This document shows, in pieces, positions 41,390 to 47,642 of a stretch of 64,000 bases of DNA. How positions within the stretch are numbered: the stretch's first letter is position 1; each line of letters opens with the position of its first letter. A program made the position numbers and the translations under genes. Origin of the DNA: a virus; the IMG/VR virus record IMGVR_UViG_3300011115_000879, positions 1 through 64,000 of that record; one strand, 5' to 3'. Below the pieces are notes generated by a model. It worked only from the letters and a program-made list of their open reading frames with translations. It was not told where the DNA came from and searched no databases.

Positions 41390-41635
41390 ATGGGTAAGAA
41401 GAAGATGAATAATATAATAACTCAGGACGAAACGAATGATTTACTTCAGCGGGTGAGTGACCTGGAATATATGACAACAACATTGATTAGGGATAATATT
41501 GAGTTGGCTCAATTAAGTAGTGCGATGAAATGCTTGGTTGGCATGTATGAATGTGATATTATTGAGCTGCAAGATGCGCGTTTTTTTGCGCGTTTAAAGC
41601 GCTTTTTTGCGCCGCTTTTTGGTGGTATTAAGTAG
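41390..41635 (+). CDS. Hypothetical helical protein
   Basis: This 81-residue protein has a coiled-coil-like middle and a C-terminus FARLKRFFAPLFGGIK encoded by a G/C/T-rich segment containing GCGC repeats (41577-41618) unlike the surrounding codon use. The function is unknown. Confidence 0.6.
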   Translation: MGKKKMNNIITQDETNDLLQRVSDLEYMTTTLIRDNIELAQLSSAMKCLVGMYECDIIELQDARFFARLKRFFAPLFGGIK

Positions 41636-42010
41636 TGTTTTTGTATCGCAAGGGTGACGAACAATTGTTATGTGTGTATAATTGGATTTTGTGTTAAGGT
41701 ATGTTGTACGTTGTGTATGTGGAATGTTCGTTATGTGGGTGATGTGGCGTGTTGTGGCAGGTACATTTTTAGCCTTGCCTCTCCAAACACTTTTTTAAAG
41801 CAAAAGATATATACGATTTTTTTAGCACAATTTTGTACGTACATTCACTGAGGTAATAAGTTCTTATATTTATCGACGTACAACAGCATTATTTTGTTAT
41901 AAGGAACCGGCCTCGCCACAAGTTGAACGTAACGCTAATAATACTCAGTACACCACATATTTTTTTTGCAAAACTGTTACATAGGTAACGGCTTTCCTAC
42001 TGCTTGAATT
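41636..42010 (+). other. 375-nt gap without a convincing gene
   Basis: The first part is G/T-rich with one short Cys-rich frame that I do not accept. A promoter-like cassette lies at 41824-41848 and an ATATTTAT motif at 41866-41873. The remainder up to the next promoter has no start-codon-linked frame. It could hold a small RNA transcribed from the 41824 promoter. Confidence 0.5.
41824..41848 (+). promoter_or_regulatory. GCACA/TACATTCAC promoter cassette without adjacent gene
   Basis: GCACA with CGTACATTCAC has good spacing but is followed by no open frame for about 200 nt. Confidence 0.5.
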
Positions 42011-42035
42011 GGCAAGATTTTGTTACTACATTCAC
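42011..42035 (+). promoter_or_regulatory. GGCA/TACATTCAC promoter cassette
   Basis: TTGGCA with CTACATTCAC is followed by the CGAACCAAAAATTAA leader before the AT-hook gene. Confidence 0.68.
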
Positions 42036-42057
42036 CACGAACCAAAAATTAAGTGTT

Positions 42058-42702
42058 ATGAGAATTATTGATAAAGATTTTATTGTGGGTGGACATAAAG
42101 TAGGTGTTTACCAAGCGTACGTAGATATCGACCCTAATTTTGTACCAATGGAGCCGGGTGTACGTGTTTTACCAGCAGCTTTTTTTTCACAGAAGGATTT
42201 TTTTACACTCAAACGCCGCTACTTACCCGGTGATAAACCAACGTTCCCACAAGGTGGCTATGAGGTGTTCGGATCGGGAGGTGAGGTTCGCAGCTACGAT
42301 CTAGACGCCGTCATTTTGTATCCAGAAACACGCGCTCAGAAGAAGATCATCGACGCAATGGCTCCAGCTGACCCGGATGCTCCAACTCGTGGGCGTAAGG
42401 CTTCAAGCACACCGAAAGAGATAAAGATAACAAGCGGAAGACGTGGGCGCCCATCACTCAGTCAAGAAGATAAAGCCGCAAAGGAAGAAGCCGCTGCGGT
42501 TAAGGCTTCAAAGTCGGGAGGTAAGCGAGGAAGGCCGGCGCGTGAAGGTGGTCCGAAACCAATGAAGGAAGCAACAGGCGGTAAACGTGGACGCCCTAGA
42601 ATGACCGAGGCAGTTATCGCCCTTAAAGTGGCGGATAAGGCGCTTCGAGCGAGCAAGTCCGGCGGTAAGCGAGGTAGACCAGCAAGTACAAAACGTAAGT
42701 AA
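42058..42702 (+). CDS. AT-hook DNA-binding protein
   Basis: The start at 42058 (MRIIDKDFIVGG) follows the promoter and leader. Residues 1-115 are a compact domain of unknown type (VLPAAFFSQKDFFTLKRRY). The last 95 residues are a low-complexity Lys/Ala/Gly tail with four AT-hooks: GRRGRPS, GKRGRPA, GKRGRPR and GKRGRPA. AT-hooks bind the minor groove of AT-rich DNA, so this 214-residue protein may compact or regulate the AT-rich phage or host DNA. A perfect terminator follows. Confidence 0.82.
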   Translation: MRIIDKDFIVGGHKVGVYQAYVDIDPNFVPMEPGVRVLPAAFFSQKDFFTLKRRYLPGDKPTFPQGGYEVFGSGGEVRSYDLDAVILYPETRAQKKIIDAMAPADPDAPTRGRKASSTPKEIKITSGRRGRPSLSQEDKAAKEEAAAVKASKSGGKRGRPAREGGPKPMKEATGGKRGRPRMTEAVIALKVADKALRASKSGGKRGRPASTKRK

Positions 42703-42707
42703 CAATT

Positions 42708-42731
42708 AGCGCTCGTAAGAGCGCTTTTTTT
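42708..42731 (+). terminator. Rho-independent terminator
   Basis: AGCGCTC-GTAA-GAGCGCT forms a 7-bp stem with a following run of seven T. Confidence 0.9.
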
Positions 42732-42743
42732 ATGCTCGTGTTT

Positions 42744-42768
42744 GTCACAACTACTGTTGTACATTCAT
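42744..42768 (+). promoter_or_regulatory. GTCA/TACATTCA promoter cassette
   Basis: GTCA with TTGTACATTCA is followed by the TTAACCAAAAATTAA leader. Confidence 0.68.
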
Positions 42769-42788
42769 GTTAACCAAAAATTAAGGTT

Positions 42789-42980
42789 ATGATTTACAAA
42801 TTATGCATTTCGAAAAACAGAGTACAGTACCTAAAACAACAACTAGGTGATAATATTTTTGTCACTGATGAGGTTAGAGAAGATAACCTAGCTAGTGTGG
42901 AAGTAACCATCAACGATGACATGGACGCACTGAGTTTGTTCCATGCTGGAGTAATGGTTGGAATGAACGGCTCAGTATAA
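42789..42980 (+). CDS. Hypothetical acidic protein
   Basis: This 63-residue protein (YKLCISKNRVQYLKQQLG) has a C-terminal VTINDDMDALSLFHAGVM segment. The function is unknown. It is a single-gene cassette unit. Confidence 0.65.
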   Translation: MIYKLCISKNRVQYLKQQLGDNIFVTDEVREDNLASVEVTINDDMDALSLFHAGVMVGMNGSV

Positions 42981-42994
42981 ATAAATTAGGGCGG

Positions 42995-43019
42995 GGCAAA
43001 ATAAATGTTGTACATTCAC
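42995..43019 (+). promoter_or_regulatory. GGCA/TACATTCAC promoter cassette
   Basis: GGCA with TTGTACATTCAC precedes the second AT-hook gene. Confidence 0.68.
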
Positions 43020-43047
43020 ATCACACAAATAATTAAAAATTAAGGTT

Positions 43048-43371
43048 ATGAGCAAGAAAAAAACAGTAGTAGCACCAGTAGAAACAATCGTAGTTAACAG
43101 TGTAAAAAGAGGCCGCCCAACGCTAGAAGGATCAGCGCGCCAAGCTAAATTAGCAGCACGTGCGGAGCGAGTTGCAGCGGGTGGATCAGTTGAGCGTGGG
43201 CGCCCGAGTAATCCAACGAGTGCTCGTCAAACTCGTCTAGCGGCTAGAGCAGCTAGGCTCGCGAGCGGAGTTGAGGTCAGAGCCGGCCGTCCAAAAGGTA
43301 CAGGTAAAACGGTGGAGGTAGAGGTGAGTGTGGAGCCGGTAGTTGAGGTGGGTGTTGGGGTTGAAGCCTAA
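43048..43371 (+). CDS. Repeat protein with AT-hook-like motifs
   Basis: This 107-residue protein has tandem repeats of about 32 residues, each with an AT-hook (KRGRPTLEGSARQAKLAAR, ERGRPSNPTSARQTRLAAR, RAGRPKGTGK) followed by an Ala/Arg helix. The C-terminus is Val/Glu-rich (VEVEVSVEPVVEVGVGV). It is probably a minor-groove DNA-binding protein. Codons are G-rich compared with other genes in the window. Confidence 0.8.
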   Translation: MSKKKTVVAPVETIVVNSVKRGRPTLEGSARQAKLAARAERVAAGGSVERGRPSNPTSARQTRLAARAARLASGVEVRAGRPKGTGKTVEVEVSVEPVVEVGVGVEA

Positions 43372-43377
43372 CACCCG

Positions 43378-43402
43378 GGCACAGCCCGCTTCGTACATTC
43401 AC
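43378..43402 (+). promoter_or_regulatory. GGCA/TACATTCAC promoter cassette
   Basis: GGGCA with CGTACATTCAC and leader ATCGAACC follows directly after the stop. Confidence 0.66.
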
Positions 43403-43424
43403 ATCGAACCAAAAATTAAAAATT

Positions 43425-43580
43425 ATGTACAGTTTAGATTGTTCTTTTTACACAGCGGAATTTACATGTATCGGTGATTTAGTAACTCACGTTATGCTTT
43501 TAGGTATGGATCCGAATTATGAGATCACTAGAAACGGAAAAGGTATTGGTGAGCAAGCAGCTGATTATCTTCAGTTTTAG
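43425..43580 (+). CDS. Hypothetical 51-residue protein
   Basis: The product MYSLDCSFYTAEFTCIGDL...ITRNGKGIGEQAADYL is preceded by a full cassette and AAAAATT leader. The function is unknown. Confidence 0.6.
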   Translation: MYSLDCSFYTAEFTCIGDLVTHVMLLGMDPNYEITRNGKGIGEQAADYLQF

Positions 43581-43604
43581 GCACAGTTTTTTTTGTACAT
43601 TCAC
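43580..43604 (+). promoter_or_regulatory. GGCA/TACATTCAC promoter cassette
   Basis: GGCA, sharing its first base with the previous TAG, is followed by TTGTACATTCAC and a GTTAACC leader. Confidence 0.68.
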
Positions 43605-43627
43605 GTTAACCAAAAAATATAAAGTAT

Positions 43628-43966
43628 ATGAAAGTATCAATTGAGCAAGCAGTAGTAAAAGTAAATGAGTGTATGTCTTCTGTTTTTACCAAGAATGATG
43701 TACTGAATTTGTTACAGAGTATTGAAATGAAAAAGGAAAATCTTGTGACTAAGGAGATGTTAGTGACTTTTGTTACTGACTATGTTGAAACACAAGTTGA
43801 GCGGTTAGATGCTGGGGATATTTTAGATCTTAGTACAGCTGAGTTTGATTTGAATGGTTGTGAGTTAAGTTTAGAAAGTGTTGATATTGACACAAGAGAT
43901 TTCACTAGAAACATTTTAGGAGAGATTGACGAAGCAGTTGATACTTTCTTGAATTACGATCTATAG
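43628..43966 (+). CDS. Hypothetical acidic helical protein
   Basis: This 112-residue protein has VNECMSSVFTKNDVLNLLQ and a strongly acidic second half. It resembles small phage proteins with a helix pair but has no named domain. Confidence 0.66.
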   Translation: MKVSIEQAVVKVNECMSSVFTKNDVLNLLQSIEMKKENLVTKEMLVTFVTDYVETQVERLDAGDILDLSTAEFDLNGCELSLESVDIDTRDFTRNILGEIDEAVDTFLNYDL

Positions 43967-43976
43967 ATAACTTAGA

Positions 43977-43999
43977 GCGGGGCTCGTCAGAGTCCCGTT
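43977..43999 (+). terminator. Hairpin terminator overlapping a promoter
   Basis: GCGGGGCTC-GTCA-GAGTCCCGT forms a 9-bp stem followed by TCTTATATTT. The GTCA loop is at promoter-box distance from TATATTTA, so terminator and next promoter overlap. Confidence 0.65.
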
Positions 44000-44011
44000 C
44001 TTATATTTAAT
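43986..44011 (+). promoter_or_regulatory. GTCA/TATATTTAA promoter cassette
   Basis: GTCA in the hairpin loop with TTATATTTAA downstream is followed by TCAAACCAAAAACAATTAG. Confidence 0.55.
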
Positions 44012-44031
44012 CAAACCAAAAACAATTAGTT

Positions 44032-44223
44032 ATGAATGAGTACGCTTACAACCAGTTATTATCTTTGTTACAACAAGCAGCTGCGATAGCAGAGGAGAAC
44101 AAGGACAATGTTACCAATTTTGATCTCGAGGATCTGGGGCTGTCGCTAGAAGGGATCATCCAGGAGATCGAGGACCTAGGAACATTTGTGGGTGAGGGTG
44201 ATGATGAGGAGTACGATAACTAG
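44032..44223 (+). CDS. Hypothetical acidic protein
   Basis: This 63-residue helical protein has a very acidic C-terminus (EDLGTFVGEGDDEEYDN). Its codons are unusually GC-rich (CTC, CTG, GAG) for this genome. The function is unknown. Confidence 0.65.
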   Translation: MNEYAYNQLLSLLQQAAAIAEENKDNVTNFDLEDLGLSLEGIIQEIEDLGTFVGEGDDEEYDN

Positions 44224-44232
44224 GGGGATAAA

Positions 44233-44304
44233 GCCGCGTTGGTCAAGAGGTTAAGACGCCTCCCTTTCACGGAGGAATCACGGGTTCGAGTCCCGTACGT
44301 GGTA
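44233..44304 (+). tRNA. tRNA-Glu (TTC)
   Basis: The acceptor GCCGCGT/ACGTGGT (two GU pairs), anticodon stem CCTCC/GGAGG with loop CTTTCAC, and T arm ACGGG-TTCGAGT-CCCGT form a full cloverleaf. It lies apart from the main tRNA locus, alone among small genes. Confidence 0.94.
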
Positions 44305-44316
44305 CAAGTTTTGTTT

Positions 44317-44341
44317 GGCACAATCAATTTTATACATTCAC
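44317..44341 (+). promoter_or_regulatory. GGCA/TACATTCAC promoter cassette
   Basis: TTGGCA with TATACATTCAC is followed by ATTAACCAAAAATTAAG. Confidence 0.68.
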
Positions 44342-44361
44342 ATTAACCAAAAATTAAGACA

Positions 44362-44574
44362 ATGGAAAAATTATCAAATGCAATCGAAATGTTTTTGTTC
44401 GACATGATCCCATCATTTTTGTATGGTGAGACAATTAGTGGAGTACCGATGAGTCAGGTGTCCAGGGGCTTCAACACCACTCACCCGCCAGTCCAGCTAA
44501 GTGAATTTGAATGGATACAGGAGTTTAGAGTGGGTTCGCTCCACAGAGTTGAGCAACGGGTTTTTTTGGGATAA
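44362..44574 (+). CDS. Hypothetical protein
   Basis: This 70-residue protein (MEKLSNAIEMFLFDMIPSF) follows a full cassette and leader and ends just before the next one. The function is unknown. Confidence 0.6.
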   Translation: MEKLSNAIEMFLFDMIPSFLYGETISGVPMSQVSRGFNTTHPPVQLSEFEWIQEFRVGSLHRVEQRVFLG

Positions 44575-44599
44575 GGCAACGCTTTTTTTGTACATTTAT
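44575..44599 (+). promoter_or_regulatory. GGCA/TACATTTA promoter cassette
   Basis: GGCA with TTGTACATTTA is followed by TTACGAACCAAAAAC. Confidence 0.66.
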
Positions 44600-44621
44600 T
44601 ACGAACCAAAAACATTAAATT

Positions 44622-45050
44622 ATGTCTACAAGATCATTAATCGGAAAACAAAACGCAGACAAAACAGTAACGTTTATTTATTGCCACCATGATGGCTACC
44701 CTAGTGGGGTGGGTGATACGCTCATCGAGTCTTACTCCACACCAGAGCAGGTGGATGGTTTACTCGCACTGGGGGATCTGAGTGTACTAGGGAGTGAGCT
44801 GGGTGAGCAACAGGATTTTAATAAACACACCCGTGATTGGTGTTTAGCGTACGGAAGGGATAGGGGTGAGACGGGTACTGAGGCTCAAACAATCGATCAA
44901 GAGATGTACGTGCGTGAGAATTTGAGGGGTGAGGAGTATAAGTATATTTATTCACTAAGCAAGAACTGGGTTTGTTATGGAAATGATGATGATGAGGACG
45001 ATGAGGAGTTCACCATCAAGTATCCAACAACAGAATCCAGTACAACATAA
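44622..45050 (+). CDS. Conserved phage hypothetical protein (STRSLIG family)
   Basis: The protein begins STRSLIGKQNADKTVTFIYCHHDGYPSGVG, a pattern I recognise from many phage proteins of unknown role, and ends in an Asp/Glu-rich tail. It is 142 residues long. A good terminator follows. Confidence 0.8.
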   Translation: MSTRSLIGKQNADKTVTFIYCHHDGYPSGVGDTLIESYSTPEQVDGLLALGDLSVLGSELGEQQDFNKHTRDWCLAYGRDRGETGTEAQTIDQEMYVRENLRGEEYKYIYSLSKNWVCYGNDDDEDDEEFTIKYPTTESSTT

Positions 45051-45078
45051 GTTCATACTTTAATTTTAATGGTTAACC

Positions 45079-45103
45079 GGGCCGGAGTTTCTACTCCAGG
45101 CCC
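45079..45103 (+). terminator. Rho-independent terminator
   Basis: GGGCCGGAGT-TTCT-ACTCCAGGCCC forms a 10-bp stem with one mismatch, followed by TCTCTTT. Confidence 0.8.
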
Positions 45104-45120
45104 TCTCTTTATGTTTGTAA

Positions 45121-45145
45121 GGCAGAATTAATTATGTACATTCAC
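45121..45145 (+). promoter_or_regulatory. GGCA/TACATTCAC promoter cassette
   Basis: GGCA with ATGTACATTCAC is followed by GTTAACCAAAAATTAA. Confidence 0.68.
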
Positions 45146-45165
45146 GTTAACCAAAAATTAAAAAT

Positions 45166-45390
45166 ATGATTGTTAAAATTTATCATTACGATTGTTCTTC
45201 AAATGAATTATTAAATGTAGATGTTATTGAGTGTAAAACACAAGAAGAATGTGAGTTAGAGATTATAAAACATCACTACCAAATTGATTATGACAATTGT
45301 AATACGGATTTAAGTGAAGAAGAGTATATTGAGAAATATAAAGTTAGTGACTTACAGTTTTATGAGAACTATGATTATGAAATTTGTTAG
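45166..45390 (+). CDS. Hypothetical acidic protein
   Basis: This 74-residue protein is rich in Tyr, Asp and Glu (YHYDCSSNELLNVDV). The function is unknown. Its stop overlaps the next cassette. Confidence 0.65.
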   Translation: MIVKIYHYDCSSNELLNVDVIECKTQEECELEIIKHHYQIDYDNCNTDLSEEEYIEKYKVSDLQFYENYDYEIC

Positions 45391-45414
45391 TCAGAATTAG
45401 TTATGTATATTCAC
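45390..45414 (+). promoter_or_regulatory. GTCA/TATATTCAC promoter cassette
   Basis: GTCA with ATGTATATTCAC is followed by GTTAACCAAAAATTATTAG. Confidence 0.66.
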
Positions 45415-45435
45415 GTTAACCAAAAATTATTAGTT

Positions 45436-45630
45436 ATGAAAAAGTATTTAGTTGTTTCGTCTGAAAATGGTAATGATTTTTACATTGTAAATGATTTAAA
45501 AGAATTGATTGAAGAAATGTATGAGTTTGAATTAGTACAAAACGGAGAAACGTTTGAAAGTGTGAGTGAAAAATTATATAGATTCTATCAAGTGTTTGAA
45601 ATTGATGGTGAAATTAAAGTATTAAATTAA
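45436..45630 (+). CDS. Hypothetical acidic protein
   Basis: The start at 45436 (MKKYLVVSSENGND) follows the leader; a longer frame would include the promoter. It has 64 residues and an unknown function. Confidence 0.64.
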   Translation: MKKYLVVSSENGNDFYIVNDLKELIEEMYEFELVQNGETFESVSEKLYRFYQVFEIDGEIKVLN

Positions 45631-45635
45631 ACGTG

Positions 45636-45655
45636 GGTAGTCAGAAATGACTACC
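45636..45655 (+). terminator. GAAA-loop hairpin overlapping the next promoter
   Basis: GGTAGTCA-GAAA-TGACTACC is a perfect 8-bp stem. Its GTCA is at the correct distance from the downstream TATATTTATT to serve as the next promoter's box. Confidence 0.7.
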
Positions 45656-45665
45656 TATATTTATT
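45640..45665 (+). promoter_or_regulatory. GTCA/TATATTTATT promoter cassette inside hairpin
   Basis: GTCA of the hairpin left arm with CTATATTTATT is followed by CAAACCAAAAATTAAACC. Confidence 0.55.
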
Positions 45666-45683
45666 CAAACCAAAAATTAAACC

Positions 45684-45845
45684 ATGAAGCAAGAAAAAGA
45701 TTACGCGTTCCAAGTAGTAGTATTCCTAGTATTATTAGTGATAGCAACAACCAGCTGTAGCCGCTATAGAGCAGTAGGATCAGATGGTAGGTGTATGTTT
45801 AAAAAACAAACCAATTATCAAATGACTAGGATAATTCGATTATAA
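45684..45845 (+). CDS. Tiny lipoprotein
   Basis: This 53-residue product has a signal helix (FQVVVFLVLLVIATTSC) ending in a lipobox with Cys at residue 27, then a basic tail (SRYRAVGSDGRC). It would be lipid-anchored. With the lipoprotein at 23374 it makes two small exported lipoproteins in the window. The function is unknown. Confidence 0.62.
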   Translation: MKQEKDYAFQVVVFLVLLVIATTSCSRYRAVGSDGRCMFKKQTNYQMTRIIRL

Positions 45846-45857
45846 AGCCAGTTGGAC

Positions 45858-45882
45858 GTCAAAACTAGCAGCGTACATTCAC
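45858..45882 (+). promoter_or_regulatory. GTCA/TACATTCAC promoter cassette
   Basis: GTCA with GCGTACATTCAC is followed by ATCGAACCAAAAATTAA. Confidence 0.66.
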
Positions 45883-45903
45883 ATCGAACCAAAAATTAAT
45901 GAT

Positions 45904-46074
45904 ATGGCAAACATGAGCTACTGCAGATTCGAAAACACATACAACGACTTAAAGGACTGCCTTGAACACATTAATGATGAATGTGAAAATGAACGTGATG
46001 AGCGTTACAGACTCAGAATGATTGAGCTATTAGCACACGTACAAGATTCAATCGATTCAGATTATATCGATTAA
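45904..46074 (+). CDS. Conserved phage protein (MANMSYCRFENT family)
   Basis: This 56-residue protein starts MANMSYCRFENTYNDLKDC, a recognisable small family of phage proteins with unknown role. The second half is a charged helix. Confidence 0.75.
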   Translation: MANMSYCRFENTYNDLKDCLEHINDECENERDERYRLRMIELLAHVQDSIDSDYID

Positions 46075-46087
46075 ATAATCAGGGCTA

Positions 46088-46112
46088 GGCAAAACCAGCA
46101 GCGTACATTCAC
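46088..46112 (+). promoter_or_regulatory. GGCA/TACATTCAC promoter cassette
   Basis: GGCA with GCGTACATTCAC is followed by GTTAACCAAATAATTAG. Confidence 0.66.
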
Positions 46113-46132
46113 GTTAACCAAATAATTAGAAC

Positions 46133-46219
46133 ATGAACGAATTAAAGATTAAAATTACAGGCGTTACAATGATGTTAGCCTCAACAGCGTATTTAATAGT
46201 TTATATGCTCAATAATTAA
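46133..46219 (+). CDS. 28-residue membrane peptide
   Basis: The sequence MNELKIKITGVTMMLASTAY continues as one hydrophobic helix. A full cassette and leader support expression. Confidence 0.48.
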   Translation: MNELKIKITGVTMMLASTAYLIVYMLNN

Positions 46220-46227
46220 CAGGGCGG

Positions 46228-46252
46228 GGCAGAACAATAATCGTACATTTAC
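46228..46252 (+). promoter_or_regulatory. GGCA/TACATTTAC promoter cassette
   Basis: GGCA with TCGTACATTTAC is followed by ATCAACCAAAAAAATATAAAG. Confidence 0.66.
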
Positions 46253-46276
46253 ATCAACCAAAAAAATATAAAGTAT

Positions 46277-46432
46277 ATGAAACAGTTAATCGCTTACAAA
46301 CGCTTCACAATTAAAGTAGTATCTGGATTTATGTTAGGCTGTATAGTCCTGGATGAAGTAATTGGAATAATGATTGGACCAATCCTCATTGAAATTGACT
46401 TCCCCAAACGCGAATCAAGTAATACAATGTAA
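46277..46432 (+). CDS. Small membrane protein
   Basis: This 51-residue protein has a basic start (MKQLIAYKRFTIK), a hydrophobic centre with two short helices, and a polar tail. The function is unknown. Confidence 0.55.
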   Translation: MKQLIAYKRFTIKVVSGFMLGCIVLDEVIGIMIGPILIEIDFPKRESSNTM

Positions 46433-46441
46433 TCGGGGCTA

Positions 46442-46466
46442 GTCAGAATAATAAACATACATTTAC
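46442..46466 (+). promoter_or_regulatory. GTCA/TACATTTAC promoter cassette
   Basis: GTCA with CATACATTTAC is followed by ATCGAACCAAAAATTGAG. Confidence 0.66.
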
Positions 46467-46488
46467 ATCGAACCAAAAATTGAGTATT

Positions 46489-46701
46489 ATGAAATTATTA
46501 AGTGGAATTATCAGTGTAATATTAGGATTCATGTCGTTATTCATCATGTTCGTTAAGGCGAAAACGGATGTAGAAATGGGAGTGGGATTTGGAGTGTTAC
46601 TAGCAGCAATCATCTTTATGTGCTTTATGATCATGGAAGAACAGAAGCAAGAAGTAGAGCGCCTGCGTGGAGTAATACTGAAGAGTAAGGGTATAATCTA
46701 A
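46489..46701 (+). CDS. Two-helix membrane protein
   Basis: The ATG at 46489 (MKLLSGIISVILGFM) is preferred to TTG at 46480. This 70-residue protein has two transmembrane helices and a charged helical tail (MEEQKQEVERLRG). The function is unknown. Confidence 0.62.
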   Translation: MKLLSGIISVILGFMSLFIMFVKAKTDVEMGVGFGVLLAAIIFMCFMIMEEQKQEVERLRGVILKSKGII

Positions 46702-46721
46702 TCCACAGTCGATAGGCGGAT

Positions 46722-46758
46722 AAGTAAGGTGAGCGAGAAATCGCTCGCCATCTTACTT
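46722..46758 (+). terminator. Strong GAAA-loop terminator
   Basis: AAGTAAGGTGAGCGA-GAAA-TCGCTCGCC-ATCTTACTT is a long stem (about 15 bp with one bulge). It ends the cassette-driven gene run. Confidence 0.8.
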
Positions 46759-47142
46759 GGATACTGGGCTCCGGGGCCGTATATTTACTCCACGATCACC
46801 AACGTTAGTCCTCCATCCACACTGTATTCTTAACGCCCGCTTGGACACTACGTTTGGTGATCTTCCTTATCCTTCATATATTTATGAATGTTAAGAATAT
46901 AGTGCGGAAATAAAGACTCCACTCACATTCCCCAACATCAAACCAAGTACACAACCAGCTGAAAGTGCTGGGAGTTCCCCTAGCGGTGGCGGTAGCTAGG
47001 ATCAGAGCTGAATTCACATTGATGAATTAGCCGGGTTAAAATAAGCACGTGACAACGTTCCACGGTTTATCAGGCCCCGGCGGAACGGCTTCCTGTTAGA
47101 GATACGAGCGGAAATATAAATACAATAACCCCAACCCACGTT
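46759..47142 (+). ncRNA. Gene-free structured region with long-range pseudoknot
   Basis: No convincing gene lies here. GATCACCAACGT (46794-46805) pairs with ACGTTTGGTGATC (46850-46862, one bulged T), and TATTCTTAAC (46825-46834) pairs perfectly with GTTAAGAATA (46890-46899). The order A-B-A'-B' makes an H-type pseudoknot. Further stems are CCTAGC/GCTAGG (46979-47000) and CGTTCC/GGAACG (47056-47087). A TATATTTACT motif at 46781 could drive it. The region is more GC-rich than its surroundings. It is a candidate non-coding RNA or replication/packaging site. Confidence 0.5.
46873..46888 (+). promoter_or_regulatory. Palindromic ATATATTTAT motif
   Basis: TTCATATATTTATGAA is nearly palindromic around an ATATTTAT core, the late-type motif, and sits between two pseudoknot arms. 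Confidence 0.35.
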
Positions 47143-47361
47143 ATGAATAATAAGCTCAAAAAATCACCATCACCGCTCCGTCTCCACAAATATACTCCAC
47201 CCGAACAAGCACTCATTAATTCCCTATACACCAACGGGCATCTTAAACCCGCAATGATGGAAGTATGGGACCAATTAAAAGCCGGTAATGAGGTTATCCG
47301 CCGCAATCAGCTCAACTTCCACTCACACATAGAACGAGTAATAAAGAACCAGGTAAAATAA
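47143..47361 (+). CDS. Hypothetical basic protein
   Basis: This 72-residue basic protein has LRLHKYTPPEQALINSLY and a C-terminal helix. The codon use is C-rich. The function is unknown. It is the first gene after the structured region. Confidence 0.65.
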   Translation: MNNKLKKSPSPLRLHKYTPPEQALINSLYTNGHLKPAMMEVWDQLKAGNEVIRRNQLNFHSHIERVIKNQVK

Positions 47362-47370
47362 AAATTAACC

Positions 47371-47395
47371 GTCAGAATAATAAGCGTATATTCAC
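47371..47395 (+). promoter_or_regulatory. GTCA/TATATTCAC promoter cassette
   Basis: GTCA with GCGTATATTCAC ends only 3 nt before the next start codon. Confidence 0.62.
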
Positions 47396-47398
47396 GGC

Positions 47399-47632
47399 AT
47401 GAAAAATAAGAACATGACACCAGCAGTAGAAAAAGCGAATGACTTAATCGATGATTACTATAACATGTTAATGGATAATATAGACGATGAGTTCATTAGA
47501 CGATTAGTAGCTATACGGTGTGCATTAAAGGCAGTAGATGAAATAATAAACACGCTCACCAATTCATGGTGCGTGATATCAGATAAGGAAAACTGGGACG
47601 AGGTAAAACAACAATTAGAAAACAGCTATTAA
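47399..47632 (+). CDS. Small helical protein, TPLEKA paralogue family
   Basis: This 77-residue member has MTPAVEKANDLIDDYY, IRCALKAVDEIIN and NWDEVKQQLE. It is most like the genes at 28186 and 48473. An internal ATG at 47414 would give the short form matching its relatives. Confidence 0.68.
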   Translation: MKNKNMTPAVEKANDLIDDYYNMLMDNIDDEFIRRLVAIRCALKAVDEIINTLTNSWCVISDKENWDEVKQQLENSY

Positions 47633-47642
47633 ACCAACCAAT

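Noticed and set aside
41654-41851. 65-codon Cys-rich frame
   Set aside because: No promoter or leader precedes it, the composition is unlike other proteins here, and it runs through a promoter cassette.
44501-44692. 63-codon frame between two small genes
   Set aside because: It crosses a promoter cassette and overlaps two better-supported genes.
46294-47306. Minus-strand frames at 46.3-47.3 kb
   Set aside because: They oppose accepted + strand genes or the structured RNA region and lack leaders or recognisable domains.
36000-47400. Regularly repeated ATTCACGTTAACC elements as a CRISPR array
   Set aside because: Intervals are irregular and filled with genes, and the repeats sit at promoter position before start codons.
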